Source: a bacterium (GTDB lineage Bacteria; Latescibacterota; Latescibacteria; Latescibacterales; Latescibacteraceae). Taken from it: a DNA stretch of 9,111 nucleotides. Positions 6,036 to 9,111 of the stretch are shown piece after piece; position 1 is the stretch's first letter; every line of letters starts with the position of its first letter. Location of the stretch: positions 1-9,111 of the forward strand of contig JAJFUH010000021.1 of NCBI GenBank assembly GCA_021372535.1. The letters run 5' to 3'. The notes beneath the pieces were generated by a model. It worked only from the letters and a program-made list of their open reading frames with translations, had not been told where the DNA came from and ran no database searches. The position numbers and the translations under genes were made by a program.

Positions 6036-6350
6036 GGTGATCCTTCAAAATCCACAGTGGATTGTATTGTAATGAATTGATTATAAATAGTATAATACCT
6101 TTTGAAGTTTCTGATTTTTTAACCCCGTTGAAAAGCCCCGCGTTCACAACCGGTTTTCGGAAAAAGAATGGGTGTTGTCCGAGCGAGCCGAAGGCTCGTG
6201 AGTTCACACATTCCCGAAAAACGGGCAGTGAACGGGGAAAAAGGTTTTTCACGGGGTGCCCTTTCCTTGGTTACTTCCTTTGGGCACGCAAAGGAAGTAA
6301 CATATAAAAAAAAGTGTTTTTGAAAAAATGGGGTATTACCGGAAAAAACT
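6036..6350. repeat. Copy B of the 315-bp nested-palindrome repeat
   Basis: Direct tandem copy of A, offset by exactly 315 bp throughout. The outer arms are 6122-6137 and 6243-6257, where a C-to-T change turns a G-C pair into G-T. The middle arm CCGGTTTTCGGAAA is unchanged, but its partner has two changes that create mismatches. An accessory stem GTTCAC / GTGAAC is perfect here but imperfect in A. The tip CGAGCC-GAA-GGCTCG is at 6184-6198, and the 13-bp palindrome is at 6270-6282 and 6289-6301, identical to A. The tip and the 13-bp palindrome are therefore the best conserved parts. After 6350 the sequence diverges from the family. Confidence 0.85.
6067..6096 (+). promoter_or_regulatory. Promoter-like motif in the leader of repeat copy B
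   Basis: The same TTGTAA and TATAAT pair, 18 nt apart, as in copy A. The surrounding 40 bases are nearly identical between A and B, so conservation alone does not show promoter function. Confidence 0.33.
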
Positions 6351-6357
6351 CATTCAG

Positions 6358-6386
6358 TTGCATTAAAAAAGGATTCGTAGTATATT
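6358..6386 (+). promoter_or_regulatory. Candidate upstream promoter for lysS
   Basis: TTGCAT (6358-6363), a 17-nt spacer, then TATATT (6381-6386, five of six to the -10 consensus). It lies just beyond repeat copy B and about 220 nt before lysS. The -35 match is weak. Confidence 0.35.
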
Positions 6387-6412
6387 AGAAAATTCATTGA
6401 ACACTAATCTTA

Positions 6413-6442
6413 TTGACGATTTTTAAAAAGTCTTGTGATAAA
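6413..6442 (+). promoter_or_regulatory. Candidate promoter for lysS
   Basis: TTGACG (6413-6418, five of six to the -35 consensus), an 18-nt spacer, then GATAAA (6437-6442, four of six). A transcript from here would carry a leader of about 160 nt containing both palindromes at 6463-6509 and 6533-6566, which could affect lysS expression. Confidence 0.4.
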
Positions 6443-6462
6443 GTTCGTAAGTGTGGATATAA

Positions 6463-6509
6463 GCTGTCAAGGGTCGGCACGAAGTGCCGATTTACATGCC
6501 CTTGACAGC
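6463..6509. repeat. Nested palindrome upstream of lysS
   Basis: An outer perfect 11-bp stem, GCTGTCAAGGG (6463-6473) with CCCTTGACAGC (6499-6509), encloses a perfect inner hairpin CGGCAC-GAA-GTGCCG (6475-6489). A one-base and a nine-base linker make the bulge asymmetric. The inner C-GAA-G triloop repeats the tip design of the 315-bp repeats with different stem bases. No T-run follows, so it is not a typical terminator. The features of a T-box leader are not visible. Confidence 0.75.
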
Positions 6510-6532
6510 ACCGAAATAATACATTTCATTAT

Positions 6533-6566
6533 AGGGCTCGTGAAAAATATACTTTTTCACAGCCCT
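6533..6566. repeat. 14-bp palindrome just before lysS
   Basis: AGGGCT-C-GTGAAAAA (6533-6547) pairs with TTTTTCACAGCCCT (6553-6566) around a TATAC loop, with one bulged C. The A/T block is on the loop side, so this is not a terminator in either direction. The right arm reappears at 1247-1263 before cvpA. It ends 42 nt before the lysS start and does not cover the ribosome binding site. Confidence 0.7.
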
Positions 6567-6608
6567 CTTAACATGAGACGAAAAGAATATCTCCGAAAGG
6601 CATAGAGC

Positions 6609-8159
6609 ATGGAAAATTATCCGGATTTCTTCCAGAAACACCGTCTTGACAAACGGGAAAACCTCCTGAACGGGGGCATAAACCCGTACCCGTACTCCTT
6701 TGCTGCCACATATACCGTCCGTGAGCTTAACGACAGTTATGAAACACTCGCGGCACAGGAAACAATGGTATCCTGTGCGGGCCGGGTGCTCTCGGTACGG
6801 AAAATGGGTAAGGCATGGTTCGCCGACCTTATCGACAGGGGCAGCCAGTTCCAGCTCTACATCCGCGGCGGACAATCCTCCGAAAGCTCTCTCAGGCTCG
6901 TTCCCGATATCGACATCGGCGACTGGGTCGGCGTCACCGGAACGCTGTTCCGTACTCATACCGGACAGCCGACGATTCTCGTAAAAGACTTCGAAATGCT
7001 CGGCAAATCGGTCGCTGATGTTCCGTTCGGCAAAATCCATGACGGGCAGATGACTTATACCCTGTCCAATGTCGAAGTACGCCGTCAGCAGCGCTATCTC
7101 GACTGGATTACCGATCCCGGTTCGGTCGAACGGTTCGAGCTTCGTTCACGGATTATTTCCCATGTCCGTCGCTTCATGGAGAACGAGGGTTTTCTCGAGG
7201 TCGACACCCCGACCCTCGAACTCGTGTACGGCGGCGCGGAAGCCCGTCCGTTCAAGACCGAGGTCTGGGCGCTCGGCGGCCAGAAGGTGTATCTCAACGT
7301 ATCGCTCGAGCTCCCGCTGAAACGGTATATCATCGGCGGCTTCCGGAAGGTGTTTTCCATCGCGAAATGTTTCCGGAACGAGGGGATCGATGCCACCCAT
7401 AATCCCGAATTCACCCTCATGGAGTGGTACGAAGCCTTCACCGATTACGAGGACCAGATGAACCGGTTCGAGAACCTTACCTGTTATGTGGTCGAGCAGT
7501 GCACTGGCTCGCTCGGCATCGGGTTTCACGGGAAAACGGTGGACTTCACTCCGCCGTGGAAACGGATACGGATTCCGGATATCATCCGCGAGGTGTTCGG
7601 CTGCGACTATGAAAACATCGACCGCGGGGAGCTCGAGCTCCGGATCGACGGCTGTACGAGCGAGGAGAAGCTGTCGTTCATCGGCATGACACGTGAGGAA
7701 TTCCGCGCCGACCTTGCCGCCGAAAAATTCGGAGCGCTCGTCATGAAAGTTGTCGAGGAAGAGCTCGAAAAATCGGGCAGGCTCTGGGAACCGTGCTTTA
7801 TCTGCGACCACCCGCGCGACATATCGCCGCTGACCAAGGTGAAACGGGGCAATCCCCTCTTTGTCGAACGGTTCGAGCCGCATGTCGCCGGATTCGAGAT
7901 GGGGAATGCCTATAGCGAGCTCAATGACCCGGTCGAACAGTACGAACGTTTCGCCGCCCAGCGTTCGGGAGGCTCGCATAAGGATTACGAGGATCACCCC
8001 GTCGATATGGACTTCATCCATGCCATCGCATGCGGAATGCCGCCGACAGGCGGGGTCGGGTACGGCATCGACAGGCTTGTCATGCTCCTTACCGGTAAAG
8101 AATCGATCAGGGATGTGATCCCTTTCCCGATGCGTATCGGCAAACAGAATGATGAGTGA
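6609..8159 (+). CDS. lysS: Lysyl-tRNA synthetase, class II, divergent
   Basis: A 516-residue class II aminoacyl-tRNA synthetase that charges tRNA-Lys with lysine in the cytoplasm. The N-terminal lead KRENLLNGGINPYPY (15-29) is typical of LysRS. An OB-fold anticodon-binding domain spans about 52-135 (GRVLSVRKMGKAWFADL). The catalytic domain has motif 1 near 174-202 ending in DTPTL, GGAEARPF (208-215), motif 2 with FRNEGIDATHNPEFT (255-269), SELND (436-440) and motif 3 GGVGYGIDRLVMLL (481-494) followed by SIRDVIPFP. These mark LysRS rather than AspRS or AsnRS. It departs from usual bacterial LysRS at VSLELPLKRY, where APELYLKR is normal, and at the GGAEARPFKTEVW stretch. AAAGG lies 8 nt before the ATG. 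It is a full-length, probably active enzyme; it might be a second LysRS paralogue. The next gene follows after 53 nt. Confidence 0.92.
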   Translation: MENYPDFFQKHRLDKRENLLNGGINPYPYSFAATYTVRELNDSYETLAAQETMVSCAGRVLSVRKMGKAWFADLIDRGSQFQLYIRGGQSSESSLRLVPDIDIGDWVGVTGTLFRTHTGQPTILVKDFEMLGKSVADVPFGKIHDGQMTYTLSNVEVRRQQRYLDWITDPGSVERFELRSRIISHVRRFMENEGFLEVDTPTLELVYGGAEARPFKTEVWALGGQKVYLNVSLELPLKRYIIGGFRKVFSIAKCFRNEGIDATHNPEFTLMEWYEAFTDYEDQMNRFENLTCYVVEQCTGSLGIGFHGKTVDFTPPWKRIRIPDIIREVFGCDYENIDRGELELRIDGCTSEEKLSFIGMTREEFRADLAAEKFGALVMKVVEEELEKSGRLWEPCFICDHPRDISPLTKVKRGNPLFVERFEPHVAGFEMGNAYSELNDPVEQYERFAAQRSGGSHKDYEDHPVDMDFIHAIACGMPPTGGVGYGIDRLVMLLTGKESIRDVIPFPMRIGKQNDE

Positions 8160-8212
8160 CATTTCACGGTTTCGTTGAGGAAACACAGGTAACCAGCAGA
8201 GTTATATCATCC

Positions 8213-8638
8213 ATGCCCAGAGAATTGACAGAAAAACAGCTTGAATTCGGCAGGAAACTCGGCCTGAATCTCGAACAGTCATCGTTCAGGGTTGCGCTTG
8301 CACGGATAAACGATCTTATCTTTAAGGAGTTTGTGGGCGAAGCTCCGCGGAAACCGTCGCTTAACCAGATAAAGCTCTGCAAGAAATTCGGCGTTGATGT
8401 TTCCACCGAATCCGCCAAGGTAGCCGAAGCGATGGTTCAGGATATTCTTGAAAACCTCAATATCGAATCGGTTAGAACGCAGGACCTGAAATTCGGGGAT
8501 ATTGTCAAGAACCGCCATGATTCAATCCAGCGGCATTATGTGATTTCCTCGATCGATGACTCCGGTATCGTAACCTTCCAGGGAAGCGACAAAGAGAAAG
8601 CGCCCGCACGGAATCTGATTAAAATCGGGAAAAAATAA
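8213..8638 (+). CDS. Uncharacterised small protein with two TEKQ-type helical repeats and a C-terminal beta domain
   Basis: I do not recognise a named family. The 141-residue product has three parts. Residues 5-36 (LTEKQLEFGRKLGL onward) and 48-79 (PSLNQIKLCKKFGV onward) are similar to each other: both have a Q, basic residues, (L/F)G, then Ser/Glu and an amphipathic helix ending ND-L-I or QD-I-L. Comparable TEKQ..F...LG modules occur as C-terminal appendages of DNA-acting proteins, so nucleic-acid binding is possible. Residues 92-138 (KFGDIVKNRHDS, HYVISSIDDSGIVTFQG, NLIKI) look like a small SH3/KOW-type beta barrel. It has no signal peptide or membrane segment. The start at 8213 is chosen because the first repeat begins right after it; a GTG at 8156 overlapping the lysS stop would add 19 unremarkable residues. 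Neither start has a strong ribosome binding site. It is probably co-transcribed with lysS. Confidence 0.75.
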   Translation: MPRELTEKQLEFGRKLGLNLEQSSFRVALARINDLIFKEFVGEAPRKPSLNQIKLCKKFGVDVSTESAKVAEAMVQDILENLNIESVRTQDLKFGDIVKNRHDSIQRHYVISSIDDSGIVTFQGSDKEKAPARNLIKIGKK

Positions 8639-8725
8639 ATCAATCATACATCGCCGTGAATCCTCTCTGTTCAACCTGTTTATTGAAATTTCCTTTCAGA
8701 ATTGTCCGGTGAAAATAGTGTACCT
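8639..8725. other. AT-rich spacer after the small gene
   Basis: No gene, T-run terminator or clear hairpin is seen. GAATTGTCCGGTGAAAATA near 8699-8717 vaguely matches the GAATTACCGGAATAA sequence that precedes repeat copy A, so the repeat family may begin slightly before the boundary I give for copy C. Confidence 0.4.
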
Positions 8726-8923
8726 TGTGATCCCCTAAATCCACAATAAAATGTATTGTAATAAACAGCATAACACCTTTTTGGAGTTTCTGATTTTTCA
8801 ACCCTGGGGAAACAGGCTTTTCACGGAGTGCCTTTTCCTTGGTTACTTACTTTGGGCAAGCAAAGGAAGTAACACCTAAAAAAAGTGTTCTTTAAATGGA
8901 TGATGGCCGGAACAGCTTCACCT
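8726..8923. repeat. Copy C of the repeat family, nested palindrome deleted
   Basis: A 198-bp unit with the AATCCAC leader, the TGTATTGTAAT block, a GGAGTTTCTGATTTTTCAACCC segment and the 13-bp palindrome (8842-8854 and 8861-8873, one A-G mismatch, loop GGCAAG), followed by the A-tract and GATGGCCGG end. About 107 bp corresponding to 5812-5918 of copy A are missing: sequence passes from CAACCCT directly to GGGGAAACAGGCTTTTCACGG near 8805. The left outer arm and the GAA-tip hairpin are gone while the right outer arm remains. It is a natural internal deletion derivative, next to copy D. Confidence 0.75.
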
Positions 8924-9111
8924 GGCTCCCCTAAAAATCCACGAAGACTTATTATTGTAACAAATAGCATAACACCTTTTTGGAGTTTCAGTTTTTTCAA
9001 CCCCATTGAAAAGCCCCGCGGTCACAACCGGTTTTCGGAAAAAGAATGGGTGCTGTCCGAGCGAGCCGAAGGCTCGTGAGTTCACACATTCCCGAAAAAC
9101 GGGCCGTGAAC
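8924..9111. repeat. Copy D of the repeat family, cut by the window end
   Basis: It begins with CTCCCCTAAAAATCCAC, then a leader about nine bases shorter than in A and B, then CCCCATTGAAAAGCC (9001-9015), CCGGTTTTCGGAAA, the tip CGAGCC-GAA-GGCTCG (9062-9076) and TTCCCGAAAAACGGGC. The window stops at GTGAAC, before the right outer arm and the 13-bp palindrome. The leader resembles copy C (TAGCATAACACCTTTTTGGAG) more than A and B, so C and D form one subfamily and A and B another. Confidence 0.8.

Noticed and set aside
5721-6350. Insertion sequence
   Set aside because: No transposase frame, no inverted terminal repeats and no target-site duplication could be found at the unit ends.
6463-6566. 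T-box riboswitch controlling lysS
   Set aside because: The two palindromes lack visible T-box sequence, a specifier loop and an antiterminator/terminator pair.
7146-8186. Minus-strand open frame of 346 codons across lysS
   Set aside because: Antisense shadow of lysS with no recognisable domain or ribosome binding site.
5721-9111. CRISPR array
   Set aside because: The repeats are 198-315 bp long, few, and themselves palindromic; there are no regularly sized unique spacers and no cas genes.

Overview
The window looks like a chromosomal segment of a bacterium with a cell envelope that exports proteins. It carries six protein-coding genes, all on the + strand, plus two AT-richer intergenic tracts (5302-6608 and 8639-9111) packed with palindromic repeats. 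The gene set (cvpA, mutS2, ispG, lysS) is bacterial housekeeping. The compact 353-residue two-domain IspG argues against Bacteroidetes and Chlamydiae, whose IspG carries a large inserted domain. The style (Smr-type MutS2, a secreted methyltransferase, repeat-rich spacers) would fit an uncultured Gram-negative-type lineage, but I cannot name a phylum from the sequence alone. I see no rRNA, tRNA, transposase, integrase, phage gene or CRISPR array.

Layout. 187-1083: an exported methyltransferase with a C-terminal beta-rich domain, standing alone. 1084-1285: a spacer with a cloverleaf-like palindrome. 1286-5301: a tight cvpA-mutS2-ispG cluster; cvpA and mutS2 overlap by 32 nt and mutS2 and ispG are 10 nt apart, so they are probably co-transcribed. 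5302-6608: no credible gene. It holds a series of small hairpins, a degraded repeat remnant, two complete 315-bp nested-palindrome repeats in tandem (copies A and B), and two strong palindromes in the region leading to lysS. 6609-8159: a divergent class II lysyl-tRNA synthetase. 8213-8638: a small unrecognised protein with a duplicated helical motif and a probable small C-terminal beta domain. 8639-9111: two more members of the same repeat family, one with the nested palindrome deleted (C) and one cut by the window end (D).

The most unusual content is the repeat family. Each full unit has an AT-rich leader (promoter-like in A and B), a three-level nested palindrome ending in a C-GAA-G triloop hairpin, and a separate 13-bp palindrome. 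It has small open frames on both strands, but the substitution pattern between A and B does not look protein-preserving. I read it as a non-autonomous palindromic repeat (REP- or MITE-like) or a structured RNA locus. No mobilising enzyme is visible here, so mechanism and function are inference.
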